DNA of 64,000 nt from Chrysoporthe austroafricana (Eukaryota; Ascomycota; Sordariomycetes; Diaporthales; Cryphonectriaceae): positions 3,844,001 to 3,908,000 of the forward strand of contig JYIP02000005.1 of the NCBI GenBank assembly GCA_001051155.2, in the 5' to 3' direction. This document shows, in pieces, positions 1-12,600 of the stretch. The translations under genes and the position numbers were made by a program. Every line of letters starts with the position of its first letter. Positions within the stretch are counted from its first letter, which is position 1. Below the pieces are notes generated by a model that was not told where the DNA came from, did not search any database, and saw only the letters and a program-made list of their open reading frames with translations.

Positions 1-2927
1 TGGCAAGCATGTCGATACGGACAAGAGATATGCTCTGAAGATTGTCAAGAGCCAGATGCCCCTGAAGATGCAACAGAAGGTTCGTAGCATCCCTGACTAG
101 CTCCGGATCATGAGCAAACTCTCTGACCCCATCATAGTTTCAAACCGAGCTGCAGATACACTCCAAGATGAGGCACCAGAACATCGTCCAGTTTCACCGC
201 GCGTTCACCTTCGAGAGCTGCACCTACCTCACCCTGGAGCTCTGCCCGAATGGGTCACTGATGGAGATGGTGAAGAAGAGGAAGGGCCTGACAGAGGCGG
301 AAGTGCGTTTCTATACTGTGCAGATTGCCGGTGCGATCAAGTACATGCATGACAAGGGCATCATTCACCGCGACCTGAAGATGGGCAACATCTTTCTGGA
401 TAAGCATATGAATGCCAAGGTCGGAGATTTCGGTCTGGCTGCGCTCTTGGTGACTGGTAACGACATGCACACCATCAGAAGGACCACACTCTGTGGCACG
501 CCGAACTACATCGCGCCCGAGATCCTGCAGAAGGGGAAGAGCGGTCATGATCATATGGTCGACATCTGGAGCCTGGGCATCATCATGTGAGTGAAACCAC
601 TACACGTGGCTAGATTTCATCACCGCGTCGATATTTACTGACAGGTATAGATTTGCAATGCTCACGACAAAGCCACCGTTTCAGTCGTCGACTACGGATG
701 AAATCTACCGACGTGCAAGAGAGCGAGAGTATGACTGGCCAGCAAATGACCAGCGAATTATTAGCCCAGAGGCGAAGATGATCGTGTCCTCGATGCTCGT
801 CGACGCAGATAAGAGACCAGATCCCGACCTCATCGTACAACACCCCTTTTTCGCCGCTGGATATGTACCGGTGCAAGCCGACATCTCCATGAAGCTGAGA
901 GAGGCCCCTCCTCACCAAGAGATATTCTATGACGCTTGCGAGCAACCCAAACTGCGTGAGCGAACAACGCGGAATCTCAGGACCCTTTGCCAAGAATGCA
1001 ATATCGGCCCCTGGCACCAAAACATTCGATCCTCGGCGACGGCCATTTGGAAGGAGATCGCTGCGGAGGAGAAATATGGCTTGACGCCAAGCATCCCACT
1101 TGCGCCCGACGTTGTGTATCGGCCATACGATGAGCTCAGGAAAGAAAAACAGCAACTTGTGGCATCTCAGTCGGTATCACTCCTCTGCGAGAAGACGGAG
1201 GCTCTCACTCTTGATCCGTCCTCCACGACCAAAGTTCCATCTGGTCTGTTGAGAGCACCCCCTCAGAGCTTTGCAGCCCAACAGAGGGCTGCGAACAGGC
1301 CCAAGAACGTCATCCCTGCCTCGCAGACTCAGCCATCCATGAGCACTGCACCAACGAGGCCAGGCGCTGCTCGCAGCCGGGCCGCGAAGAAGGAAATACC
1401 TTTGACGACGAGTGGTGCGCTGTCGGTCGAGGGTCACGAGAAGGCGACCCGGGGCCCAACCCGCACGACTAGGACGCAGCTGCCGTCTGGCAAAACTCAA
1501 CCGGCAACGCGATCGGCATCAGCCAGTCAGCCAGTCTCGAGGACGAAGCAGAAAGACGAGGTTGCTGAGGTGCCGAAAGAGGTCGCAACGCCGGTTCCCG
1601 AAGGACCGAAGCTGACGACATTGTTTGCTCCAGATGAGCCTCAGGAGCTGCTGAATGATACCAGACCCGATGTTGTGTTGTGCAAGATGCGAAAGCTGGA
1701 AGCCGAACTTGAGAGGGCTCTGAAGGCACGCTCTCAAGCTTACCTCTCCGCACAAGACAAAGAACCAGAAGTCCCGAAGGTTGTCGTCAAATGGGTTGAT
1801 TATAGTAATAAGTTCGGCGTCGGCTACATCCTGAACGATGGCAGCGCAGGATGTATATTGAATCATGTTGTGGGCCCATTGGGAGATGAGGACGCTGTGC
1901 TGCCACCGACATACCTGCTTGTCCACGGGACTGAGAAGCACATCTCGCGGAGACACGACCCTTCATACCCTGACCGACATCAAATTGTGCCGATGACAAA
2001 CAACATATATTTCTATGAGCTGCATGGAGAGGAGGGCGTCAGTCGAACTGCTGTGCATCCAGAGGATTTCAGGGTCTCCGTCAACCCAGACGGCACTTCT
2101 ACCAAGCTTGGACCGGGGAGCGATGTGTGGAAGCACCGGAAGCGGGAGCGAATTGTCCTTTGGAAGAAGTTTGCCAACTACATGCTCCAGTATGCGCGGG
2201 ACCCCAAGGATATCGATATGTTCGCGCCGACCACAGGGGAACCTGGCGACCTCGTCACGTTCTATCAGAGGTTTGGCGACGTCGGCGTGTGGTACTTCTG
2301 TGATGGACATATCCAGGTACGTGAAGTGGGCCCGAGGGAATGCCCCCGCACGAGATCCCATACTGACTTTCTTATGCGTAGTTCAATTTCCCGGACCACA
2401 CTAAGATCGTACTGGATTCGACCGGCAAATGGTGTCACTTCTGGCATCTCTCCGAGGAGGCTGCTCAGCGTCTCTCGCAGACAGGGGAACTCGACGAGTC
2501 TTCACTGGACAACCGTGCAGTCCTGAGCTATCCCCTCCAAACGCTCCTTAACTTCACCATGTCGAGCACGACCTCGGCGGCCGCGAGCCAGTCAGGTCGC
2601 TATCGACCGGGGATCCCTAAGGAGCTGCAGGGCATACCAGACGCCAACAAGTTCCGCGACAAGGTCAAGTTCATGCATAAGATTGTCAAGGAGTGGGCGA
2701 AGAATGGTGGCATGGGCATGAGCGATATGTCCCGCGAGGGGCGGCTCAAGTGGGACGGAGTCAGGCAGACGAAGCAGATCGAGCTGGTGACGAAGCACGT
2801 CTGGGTGACGGTGGGGGCACGAGGAAGTGACTCGCGACACGCCGTCTGGGTGGACTGCCGGAAGCCGACTGTGCTTCTTGAGAACATCGATGAGAACCGA
2901 AAGAGCGATGATACCCGAAAGAGCTAG
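1..2927 (+). CDS. plkA: Polo-like serine/threonine kinase (5' partial)
   Basis: Mitotic Polo kinase (CDC5/plo1/PLK1 family), acting at spindle poles and in mitotic exit and septation. The gene enters from the left edge, so the glycine loop is missing. Exons read 1-79, 138-586, 645-2316 and 2382-2927, with GT..AG introns at 80-137, 587-644 and 2317-2381. The window begins in the N-lobe with the VAIK-equivalent ALKIVK. HRDLKMGNIFLD, VGDFGLA, the activation segment TLCGTPNYIAPE and DIWSLGIIM follow. After a Ser/Thr/Pro-rich linker come two polo boxes. Box 1 starts near 1780 (VKWVDYSNKFGVGYIL) and keeps the Trp used for phosphopeptide binding. Box 2 runs from about 2270, and the last splice restores the sequence around DHTK, which keeps the His and Lys pincer residues. 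The C-terminus ends at TAG 2925-2927. The family call is very secure. The kinase appears active from the residues visible. Confidence 0.96.
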
Positions 2928-4137
2928 GGAGTGCTCTGTTGAGCAGGAGTTGTTGGCGCTGCGTCCTACATTTCTTCCCGCGGCTGTGGCTTTTCCGTCA
3001 AGATTTTCGCCGATCGACGCGCGCATCTGTCTTGTCATGGCCGGGCGTTCAGAGGCTCTACGTTACGAGATATGATGAAGTCTCTCTTTCTCTGTTCCTT
3101 GCATTCTTCTTGTCCTATGCTCTAGTGTCTTAATGCGGTGATGAGATTAGGTTATGCACGTCTAGTGGCCAGGCCCAGCGAGCGGAATCGGTGGAGAGCA
3201 GATATAATAACACTATGAGTCGGGACGGATAGAACGTCATGTAGTCAACATCGACGGATTGGATTTGTGTAGATGAAGGCGATATTGGGCTTGCTCATCT
3301 CGTCTAGATTGATGCCTCATTCCTAGCGGGGGACGCAGCTCATGTTGTGGCCGCTGCGGCGGCAGCCTCGAGTAAACACTGCAAGTAAACAAGGGATTCC
3401 CACGGGGCAACGGGCCGGGCAGCGTCCCGGGACGGCCAGAGCTTTCCGCATCGAGACGCACCGGTATGCAGATGACATTGGGGGACAGGCGGGCATATTT
3501 GACATGCTCCACAAGAATGAGGGTTAAACTACCAAGAGTTTGGTCGTGCATAGTGGGTGGCTCGTGCAGCCAGCTGCGATGGATTACACAATGGGGGGCG
3601 TGACCATCAGTCGCGTCGAGGATTCGAGGAGGAGACAAGAGAGAAGAGAAAGAGAGCATACCCGCGCCGCCCCAGAGCTCCACTTTCCCGAATAGGAAGA
3701 TCTTGGCCCCTCCAGAGGGTACTGATTGGCTGCACGCGCCAGACCCACCTCCGGCCACAGCTTAGCCTGCCTGGGCCCTTCAGTGGCGCTCCAGTGGCCT
3801 TGTGCCCTGCCCTCCCCCATTCCACGCGTCTCCACTGGCCGGCGTCTCGTCACGCTGGAGCTTCCTCGCAGCTTGGCGGTCCAGTTCAGACGCGGCTCAT
3901 GTCAAATTTGCTGTCATCACCACCACCACCACCTCCGCCTCCGCCTCCGCCCCTCTCCTGTTCGTTTCCTCTCGTCTGTGTCTTAGGGTTCGGCGGTGCA
4001 TTCCTCTTCTTACATTGGTCAATTAAGGGTCTCATTGTTTTTGTGTCCCCTGTGGAGCATGTATATCTGAGAAAGCAACTGCAACTTGCTGTTCAGGACC
4101 CTCGCCCGTCACGTTCCAACGTCACAACCTGCACACC
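2928..4137. other. Intergenic region between Polo kinase and homeodomain gene
   Basis: About 1.2 kb holding the 3' flank of the kinase gene and the 5' flank of the homeodomain gene. Open frames here are low-complexity or antisense-like and show no family motif. A pyrimidine-rich stretch precedes 4138 and is compatible with a promoter or leader. No RNA gene was recognised. Confidence 0.6.
3917..3952 (+). repeat. CAC/CCG trinucleotide microsatellite
   Basis: A run of CAC repeats merges into CTCCGC repeats in the presumed 5' flank of the homeodomain gene. It is a simple-sequence tract and is not coding in any supported model. Confidence 0.8.
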
Positions 4138-6340
4138 ATGTCGAGCCAGCCACCCTCGCCAGCCGCCCTCCCTGCGAGCTCACAGCAGCAGAGCGACAAC
4201 AATGGCCAGGTATCGAGCTCGCCGCACAGCAGGGCCGGGTCTGTGTCCCAATTCGGCGAGAGCCAGGAGAGGGTCGACCCGGACTCGTCGTTTCAGAGCA
4301 ATGCTTCTGAGCGGCACCCAAAGGGCAAGAGGAAGAGGACTGCGTATGTTGCAGACGCGATCCCGTGTTAGCATGCGCGGCACATGATGGCTGACAGGTG
4401 TTTTTCTCTGGTGCTTCAGTGCAAAGGACAAGGCCATCCTCGAGGCAGCCTACAACGCCAACCCCAAGCCCGACAAGGCAGCGCGTCTCGACATCGTGAA
4501 GCGCGTGTCCCTCAACGAGAAGGAGGTCCAGGTATGGCGACCCAGGCCCCAAAAACCTCGGGCAACGCGTGTGACGCGGCCAATTGCCCTCCATACACAT
4601 CGTGCACGACCCAGACAGTTTCCCTGCTGACGATGCTGCTCCTCTGCGCAGATATGGTTCCAGAACCGCCGGCAGAACGACAGGCGCAAGTCGCGTCCCC
4701 TCTCCCCGCAGGAGATTGCTGCTCTGCAGTACGGCAGCATGCAGGTCCTCCCGGACTCCGTCTCCGCTCCTCCGTACATATCGAGCCTGCCTCTGGGCGT
4801 CGGCCTACCGGCTGCCCACAACATATCCCCCATCCTACCGTCCTCTGCGCCGGAGAGGGGCAACGCGTCCCCGCGTTCGGACGGAGGCTCGCCCCGACCA
4901 GACCTCGCCGAGAGCACGGTCGAGCTGGCCCAGGCGCGTGAGATCAGGAGGGAGTCTGCGCCGTCGATGGGAATGCTTGCCGGCCCGTCGTCACAGCCCG
5001 TCGAGTTCACGGCCTGCCAGCCGGCGCAGCTGTACCGCTCCCACTCTGTGGGTTACTTCGCGAATCGGCTGCACGCCGACACCTCCCTCCAACCTGCTCG
5101 CCAAAGCCCAGATTCTTACAGGTACCAACGTCCATCCGAGCACACGTCGGTGCTTAAGCTAATAGATATATATAGACATGAGTTCATGCCTGCGCCGCGG
5201 CCCTCATCTGCGGCTACCGGCCCCGTGCTCCCCCCACCCCAGTCGTCCAAGTTCCGGCTGTCTATGTCGATGGACGGCAAGGCCGAGTTGGTCTCTCAGC
5301 CATCTCCGCCTCGCCTGACTCCTACCACCTTGTCTGAAAGCTCAGTCCCTCTCGACCGGCCACATTTCCACCGCAGCAACAGCGTGGCGGGCCCCATCAC
5401 ACTGCCGCCTATTTCCGCACTGACGGCTTCTCTCGAGGCGGACGACGCGCCCTCTAGCCAATCTCACGTCCTGCAGCACCCACAGCCCCGTCTTCATCCG
5501 CGGCTCTACCGTAGCCGCTCTCGCGACGTGCATCTATGGGAGCTGGCCTGCGAGGCCAATAGCGGGGAGCACCGCGACGAACTGACAGCATATGCGGAGC
5601 GCGAGTCTTCCGGATCCGCCATCGCTGCTATTAGCCTTCTGCGCACGCTTAGCTCGAGCTCTCACTCCTCTGCTATCAGCCACAACGGAAACGTTCTCCA
5701 GTCCAACACTACCAAGCGCAACGCGCGGCCCAACGCGCAATACCATCATCAACACGCCAAGAAGCCCAAGCTCGGCCGAGCTTCGAGCAGCATCGCCCGT
5801 CTGCAGAACAGCTTCGTCAATATCTTGCATGAGAAGGCACCTGTGCGACGGGATGAGGTTGACGTGGACGAAGATGACCCGAGAAAAGTCAAGATGTCGC
5901 TACTGCTGTCTCCCAGCGGCCACGATTCGGACAAGGAGAACTGGAGCCCGGGCGACGACGGCAACCCGGTGTTCCGCGGCTCTCACCCCGGAGGCCGACG
6001 ACCTCTTCCATCTGCGCCTACGTCAAAGAACATGCTGGTGCAGAATGCACGCCGACGTAGGCTGGAGGACGGGACCAATCGCTTCATGCTCGGGCGTGCA
6101 AACACAGCTCCAGCCTCGAGACGGAGGAAGGGCGAGTCACCGATTGCGATATTCGAGGACGGCCTGGCTGAGGCCGATGTCTCGGACGACGACGAGGACG
6201 CCGGCTGTCGTCCGGACGGCAGCGGGGTCGTGGACGACGAGGTCGAGAGATTCATGCGCGGCGAGGTCAGCCCCAGCAAGAAAGGAGCCGCTAGCGCAAT
6301 CGCCGGGCTGCTGGCGCTCAGCCAGGGCCACTGGCGATAA
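4138..6340 (+). CDS. Homeodomain transcription factor
   Basis: Nuclear DNA-binding regulator with an N-terminal homeodomain assembled from three exons. Proposed exons are 4138-4343, 4420-4531, 4652-5121 and 5176-6340, giving about 650 aa. Exon 1 ends in a basic arm (GKRKRTA). Exon 2 supplies AKDKAILEAAYNANPKPDKA and a second helix ending NEKEVQ. Exon 3 opens with the recognition helix IWFQNRRQNDRRKSRPLS, with the invariant W, F, N and R residues. The rest is Ser/Pro-rich and disordered, with an acidic stretch (DVSDDDEDA) near the end. The introns at 4344-4419 and 4532-4651 are required for frame. The 54-nt intron at 5122-5175 is inferred from GT..AG ends and an upstream CTAAT, and retaining it keeps the frame open (668 aa). 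The helix resembles ascomycete homeodomain proteins annotated as Yox1/RfeB-like. I cannot assign the orthologue. Confidence 0.92.
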
Positions 6341-7579
6341 GCACAGCACTGTTGCGCTCTTCCCATCCCGGCTGCAGAATGTCAACACCGTCGCTCTACA
6401 GTTCGAAGCCGATAGGCACCCGAGCGTGAAACCATGACCTGCGCCGCATCCGTGCCTCGCGGGGGCTCTACCTCCGTATTCGTGGCCTTCATCCATCCTA
6501 TCGCCAGCTGCGTTGGGTTTTACGCTGTTGGCGAGAGGCGTGCCGGCGCCGCGTCGCATGGATGGATACGGCGGTGCTCAGCAAGCTGCGCAACAAACCA
6601 GGCGGGGAATTAGCTTTCGGCTCGTGCCTTCTGGCGGGCGGGAGCGGGAGGGAGAGGCGGCAGCTAGGGCCGATCGGGTGTGCGTGGCGGTCGATCAGCT
6701 AGCTGCGACTAGCTCAAGTATATACGCATGGCTGGGCAGGCTGGATTGCCTCAGTATACCGGTGGGGTTAGGAGCTGATGGAATCCAGTTGATCTAGGCG
6801 AGTCTTTCCGGTCCAGGAGCTTTGGGGGGTCGGGATTTTGGTGCACATGAAATGAAACACAATGAGTTCAGACGGGATATATACTCCGTCCGGGGCGGGG
6901 CGCGCGGACGAGAAAGACGCGGCACGAAAGCCGGGTGGGACAGCACATGCGCGACGGATAATGACATGGCGATAGGTTTGGGGAGGGAGGGGGGCAACGG
7001 GCCAGGCTTGGAAAAAAAAAATTCTTGTTTAATTTTCTATGATATTGGAAAAGATGATGAGACTGCCGAGCGGGACCATGCCAACTGCTGTTCAACCACC
7101 ATGTATGTGTATGCTCCCTTGTCTGGCGTGTGTAGTATCTCTTGCATTTGCTGTCTAGTTCGCACACAGCACGGTAAGCCGCAAGAATGAAGTGAGAATG
7201 CTGTTAGAAGAGCGTGTGCCAGGTAAGGACCGTCGGTTCATCAGCTGCCTTGGCAGTATGTATATATATATCTTGAGAGAGAAAGACGCTCCGCCGTCTC
7301 CCCTGGCATCCTGATACTGGGATGCCCTCCCTCGCCCGCTCACCATAGCAAAGCTGAAGATCGTGACAAATGTCCCTCGGGAGGAGCCCTGCTGCTCGCT
7401 CTGTTCCGTCTATTCTTTCTTCCGGTGCTCTAATAACTCTAAATGATACCCTTCGCTAAAAATATGCCGAATCGTAACTGGCCCCATGTGCAATCGATGC
7501 CAGATGTCATGCTCACCCTCTGCCTACTAACCCCCAGCTTCCGCATCTCGCCCTGATCCCCCTTCTTCCCCTCCCCGGG
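6341..7579. other. Intergenic region between convergent homeodomain and NAD kinase genes
   Basis: Shared 3' flank of two convergent genes. It contains A-rich and T-rich tracts near 7012-7035 and a short TA run at 7259-7271. No gene-like frame or structured RNA was recognised. Confidence 0.6.
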
Positions 7580-9619
7580 CTACATCCCCAGGAGGCTCAT
7601 CTGCCGCCGCAGCGGGCTCGCGCTCGCGCTGCCCTCCTCGCTCGCGTAGCACGCGCTGTCGGTGTCGATGTCCCAGTCGCCGCCGCAGCCGTCGCCGTCG
7701 TACTCGCTAGCGGGAGTGGAGTCGCCGGCCTCGAAGCCTTTCTGGGTGGCGGCGCGGACGTTCCAGCGCAGGGTGCGCGAGACGGAGTCGAACCACTCGG
7801 TGTCGGTGCGCGTGACGGTCGGGAAGGGGTACTGCGAGGCCGTGATGGTCACGCAGTCGCCCTGCCGCAGTTCGACGCGGCCCTTGCCGTCGAAGGCGCA
7901 GTACGCCGTCGCGCGCGAGTTGCGCGGCACCGACACCCGCAGCAGCATCGTGTCCGAGAGCACCATCGGCCGGAACGAGAGCGTGTGCGGGCAGATGGGC
8001 GTGAGCAGGATCGCCGGGATGTCCGGGTGCACGAGGGAGCCGCCCGCGGAGAGCGAGTAGGCTGTCGATCCTGTTGGAGGTTTGGTCAGTACGCTGCTGG
8101 AGGGTCGGAATCGGGCACCCCGGAGGCGGGAGAGTCGGTCCTTGTGAGGGGCCGGGTGGGGGGACGACTTACCAGTCGGCGTGGAGAAGATGCACCCGTC
8201 CGCCTGCACGACGGTCAGGAGCTCGTTGTCGCCGTACAGCTCCAGGTTGGAGACGTAAGGCGATGGGCCGCGGTCGATGACGAGCTCGTTGAGCACCTCG
8301 AACTGCTCGCCCTCCTCCATCTCGCGGCCGAGCGATCCATCGCGGTAGACGGTGCAGGTGAACCGCATGCGCAGGTTGATCTTCATGCCATCGTCACCCA
8401 TCACACGGTTCAGATGGTCCCGGAACCGTTCATACTCGAAGCTCGTCAGGAAGCCGAGGCTGCCCAGGCTGAACGACAGCACGGGCGGCACGATGCGCTG
8501 GAACAGCCACGACGTGAACAGGACGGTGCCGTCCCCGCCGAGCGTGAGCACGAGGTCGAACTTCTCGGGCTGACTCCAGCACAGGTCTGGTGTCCAGTAC
8601 TTGAGCATGTGCTGGAACCGGGGGTTCTCGGCGACGATGCCCGCGGCGTCGAAGCGCTTCGAGTTGCGAAGCTTGGCGTCCACGAACACGTTGACGCCCA
8701 GGTCCGACCCGTAGCGCGGCGTGCGCAGCAGCCACTGCGCGAGCTCGCGGGTCAGCAGGACCAGCGTGTTGTCGCGGGCTTTAGTCACAATCATGACGTT
8801 GCGCACGGCGCGCTTGATGGGCCGCCGCTGCAGCTGCTTCGAGACCTCGCGGACGCCGGTGGCGGTCTGGACCAGGCGCGAGTGGGACATCCACTCGTCG
8901 TTCTTGATCTCCTCCAGGACCTTGTCGATGTCGACGATCCCGTCGAAGCGCTGGTGGTAGAAGCAGGGGGACTGCAGCGCGGGGAGCGCCGTGGTGGGCG
9001 TCCGTGCGGGGGGCACGCCCGAGCGGTGCGCGAGGTCGTTCAGCGCGTCGCAGAGCTGCGACGACGAGGTGCCGGGCCGGTCGGCGCCGGCGCTGGCTGT
9101 GTTGCTGATCATGCCGGGCAGCGACAGCGCCTCGGGCTTGTTGTTGCGGGCGACGGAAGAGGCAAGCGCCTTGATGAGCGTCTGCCGCGGGACAGACTCA
9201 ATGGACCGGGAGTTCCGGTGGTGGCCGGGGGCGTAGGGCGGCGAGTCGGGGCTGTCGGAGTTGGTTCCGCCTACGAGAGCAGCGGCGAGCGAGACGGGCT
9301 GGTTCTGGTCGACATGGCGGAGGATGGGTTTTGGTTCGTCTAAAGAGAGATGTTGGAGGGGGGGCAGTAGGGATATAGGCGAGGTGGAAGAGGACGGTGG
9401 CTGTGTTTGCAGCGGACTGAGCCACAGCGAGGACGATGTCACGGCCTCTGAGCCAGAACAAGACGAGGAGGTCCGTGGACGCTCGGTATGGTGGTGGGTG
9501 TGGGAGTGGGAGGAGGTAGTGTTAAATCCATCGGACTTCTGCAGCGGCGGAAGCGCGGACTGGCTGGTCGCACTCAGCGCCGGGTGGATCGAAGTCGGGG
9601 AAAGTATTTGGTCCGACAT
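7580..9619 (-). CDS. NAD(+) kinase (ATP-NAD kinase)
   Basis: Phosphorylates NAD(H) to NADP(H), supplying reducing power. The product is about 645 aa after removal of one intron, in the size range of fungal UTR1/YEF1-type cytosolic enzymes with long N-terminal extensions. The first 230 residues are Ser/Pro-rich and disordered. The catalytic region contains LVLTLGGDGTVLFTSW (the GGDGT signature), SFSLGSLGFLTSF, the NE motif in NELVIDRGPSPY, and then TPTGSTAYSLSAGGSLVHP. The last motif exists only after splicing out 8071-8172 (102 nt). The exons are therefore 9619-8173 and 8070-7580. The intron is in frame without a stop, so a reading-frame search alone hides it. The tail beyond the domain is acidic and Ser-rich and ends RRQMSLLGM. 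No mitochondrial presequence is evident, so a cytosolic role is inferred. The family is certain; the paralogue (UTR1, YEF1 or POS5 type) is not. Confidence 0.95.
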   Translation of the reverse strand: MSDQILSPTSIHPALSATSQSALPPLQKSDGFNTTSSHSHTHHHTERPRTSSSCSGSEAVTSSSLWLSPLQTQPPSSSTSPISLLPPLQHLSLDEPKPILRHVDQNQPVSLAAALVGGTNSDSPDSPPYAPGHHRNSRSIESVPRQTLIKALASSVARNNKPEALSLPGMISNTASAGADRPGTSSSQLCDALNDLAHRSGVPPARTPTTALPALQSPCFYHQRFDGIVDIDKVLEEIKNDEWMSHSRLVQTATGVREVSKQLQRRPIKRAVRNVMIVTKARDNTLVLLTRELAQWLLRTPRYGSDLGVNVFVDAKLRNSKRFDAAGIVAENPRFQHMLKYWTPDLCWSQPEKFDLVLTLGGDGTVLFTSWLFQRIVPPVLSFSLGSLGFLTSFEYERFRDHLNRVMGDDGMKINLRMRFTCTVYRDGSLGREMEEGEQFEVLNELVIDRGPSPYVSNLELYGDNELLTVVQADGCIFSTPTGKSSPHPAPHKDRLSRLRGARFRPSSSVLTKPPTGSTAYSLSAGGSLVHPDIPAILLTPICPHTLSFRPMVLSDTMLLRVSVPRNSRATAYCAFDGKGRVELRQGDCVTITASQYPFPTVTRTDTEWFDSVSRTLRWNVRAATQKGFEAGDSTPASEYDGDGCGGDWDIDTDSACYASEEGSASASPLRRQMSLLGM

Positions 9620-12600
9620 GGCGACGAGTGGCAGCGGGACCTAGAGCCTCTAAGGACAGGGGACGATCTCGATGCGATGTTAATTCCGAGAGCAGTATAT
9701 TCGACAAAGGCGGGCCTGCTAGGTGCGACACCCGAGAGATCAAGGGCTCGTCAATTCCTGCCCGACGGGCCCTCGGGACTGAGAAGTCTCGCGCTGAAGG
9801 TATCCGGTACAACGGCCTGGCTGCAAAGCCCCTTTCCCCCTTGCGCTGGAGATTAGGCTTTGATTTCAGTTGAATTGGCCGAGGCTAGTGGGTGTCCCGT
9901 GGAAACAGGGGCTGTTTGGCAGCTGGGAGATAGGCGGGCAGTGTGGGCGAGATGGGCGGTAGAGAGTGGAGATGCAACGGTTCGACCCTTGCTTCTCGTG
10001 TATCGGGTACCTCGGATTCGAATCTTGGACCTTGATCAAGGGCCCCGAGTAAAACGCGAAGCCAAGATGCTGACAGCGTCGCACCCGGAAGTCTAACCCG
10101 GATTTAAATGGGTTCCACGCGCTTCGATTAGTATATTTCCAAGCCTGGTAGCTAAGATCAAGGCCTCAGGTCCCGTGCGGTGCTGATGTATCCTTGAAGG
10201 TTCTGTCCCTGCAGGACGCACGACGCAAGATCCTCGGATAGATGCTGCAGGCCGTCCGAGTCGTCCTGGTGGCTTTACGCGCTGAACGTGTGTTGAGGCG
10301 GCCTGAAGGGATTGCCGGAGTGAATGAGGCGGGATATCCGCCCGAACGAAGGAGACGAGGGTGGAAGGACAGACCGAAGCTCACGAGAACTAGAACAGCC
10401 GACACGCCTGTCAGTATCCTGGCGCTCTTCAAGGCAGAGCCAGATTCTAGGTCCCTTCGATGTATGCGAGCGGGTCTCTGCCTCTCGAACAGGGGTCACG
10501 GTCACGACATGCCGTGTAACCCAGCATTTGGGGAGAGATATTGCTTGCTTACCCGACGATACTATCTGTCTCCCACTGTCACACCGGTGTATATTATGCA
10601 CCTTCCAAGAAGTGACGCCAACGTTCGAGGCAATATCAACAAATGAGCTTGCCCGGATGGTGCTCCTCCAGCGATGCCGCTAGAGTTGGTGTTGCGTGAT
10701 GTGATCTGAGGTGCAGAGACGTATGCACGTGGCCCACGCCTCGATAGATGATTCCAGAAATTAGGTGCGGTGAAGGCTGTGTACAACCGCTGGTTGACGA
10801 ATCGTAAATCAAAATGGGTATCTTGAAAGCAAAGTCGCTGCCGGTCTAGCGGGGAAAAGTGAAGGACGCCAGGTCTATGAATGGATGCTGATGCAGTCGA
10901 GAAACGACAATTATGAAGGCTCCTTTCCGAGTGGACTGAATGCAGTGTGACGACCCAGTGTATCCGCAGTAGAAAGTAAGGCAAGAATCTATGGACAAAT
11001 ATGTCGGCTAAAGAAAAAGAATAGAATAGAAGAAAGGGTTCTAAGTAAGGAAGAGAACGCCGGCGTATTTCGAGGAGGGAGAAATTAAGCGGAGAGGAGA
11101 AGGAGACAAGCACAGAGGGGTAATTGCTAGAACTACCAGAGCTCTGCTGTTCTGCCTGTAGGGGAGAAGAGGGAAAGAGGTGAAGAGAAGAGGTCAACAA
11201 GATCGTTTGTGATTTACCATGTTGGAGAGCGCCGAGATGCCATGACTCTGGCGGACTGTCCGCCGCCTGACTTATTATGTATCTAGTGCTACTCGGCGAT
11301 CGGCAGGATGTGAGGGTCTCGGCCCTTGCGCTTGAACCAGCTGGGATCAGTGTGGGAACTGGGACGTAAACTGCAGTAGGGGCCGCTTCAGGTTTCCCAG
11401 GTTTGGCGTTTTGCCGAGTGAAGACAGAGTGTGGGGGAGAGCTCGACGCCCCAAGCCAAACAGCTTTGATCGTTGGCGAGGCTGAGGTGTGGTTGCTGGA
11501 TCCTCCTGTTTTGTGACGATGCAGCCACAGGGTGTTATCGCCAAATCAGAAGGCTTCCGAGGCTTCGCAGTGAGGTCCCCCAGTAAGAAACGTCGCACCT
11601 GAAATTGTCCCCGCCAGCTGGGGGCCACGGAGAAGCTCCCATGAGATACGGGGTAGGGAGTCAGCGGGATGCCACCTCATAGCACACGCAAACCTGCATC
11701 GTGATGCGCCCTGGGTGTACGCCGCCCCATGCTGAGTGTGGCAACCTCTCCTCTAGTGGACCATCTCGTGCCTCGTGTAGGCCAGCTGGCTTCACTGACA
11801 GATGTGGCAATCCGTGACATTTCCCGCAGCCTCAGACCTCGACCGCAATGCTAAGAGTTCGGATGGTAGGTCTCTGCAACGTTGCTATGCTTGCCTGTCC
11901 TTAAGGGGTGACGGTAAGGGCATACGACGATTTGTTCGTATCTGCATGGCCAACCTACTGGTACACTCCTTGGGTCTTGTTGAAGTCGTCATCAATGGGT
12001 AGCGCGCGTGACGCCCATAGAGGACACGATATCGCTAGGCGAACAGCTCGTTAGAGACAAGCCCTTCCCGAGTTTGAACAAGCCGCAACCGCCTCCGGTC
12101 TCAGATTGTGCAAGGATTGGCCGTGGGGTTTCGCAAGGCTAGTGCAGCAGGGCGTCTCATCCCTGAAGGATAAGCATAGATGCCTCGATGCCAAGAATTG
12201 TCCTTTATCCGATATGCATCGAAGAGCAGAATTGAGATCTAAATTTGAAGACGGGACGTAGGAAGCCTGCCCCGGCTGCAGATATTCATGAGACTGATTA
12301 TCTAGAAAGGCGTCGTTTAATTGACCGGCGAACCACGGGCCGCCTTGGCTTGGCAGTGTAGCATTCGCAGCCAGCCTACCAGCCAATAGCCATAGTAGTC
12401 GTCAATGTTTGGACCGACCATCTGATGAATAGCACAAGCTTTTACTGCTCAGGATCGGCCAATGTAGCGGCTAAAGGTGCTAGACCTCCATCGCAGCAGT
12501 GGGTTTGGTTACCAGCACGTGGTCTTAGGCTTGGTTGCATGCCTTGATATTGTTTGCAGTGGTTGCTTTTTAGCTACCGCCGCCTCTCTTGAGCCGACTT

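Noticed and set aside
7985..9343. 452-aa plus-strand frame over NAD kinase
   Set aside because: Antisense shadow with repetitive composition and no motif.
9960..10035. Possible tRNA from B-box-like GGTTCGACCC and GATTCGAATC
   Set aside because: No matching A box at the right distance and no cloverleaf-forming ends.
10562..11200. 212-aa minus-strand frame
   Set aside because: Ser/Leu/Phe-rich, with no motif, no splice continuation and no conserved-looking block.
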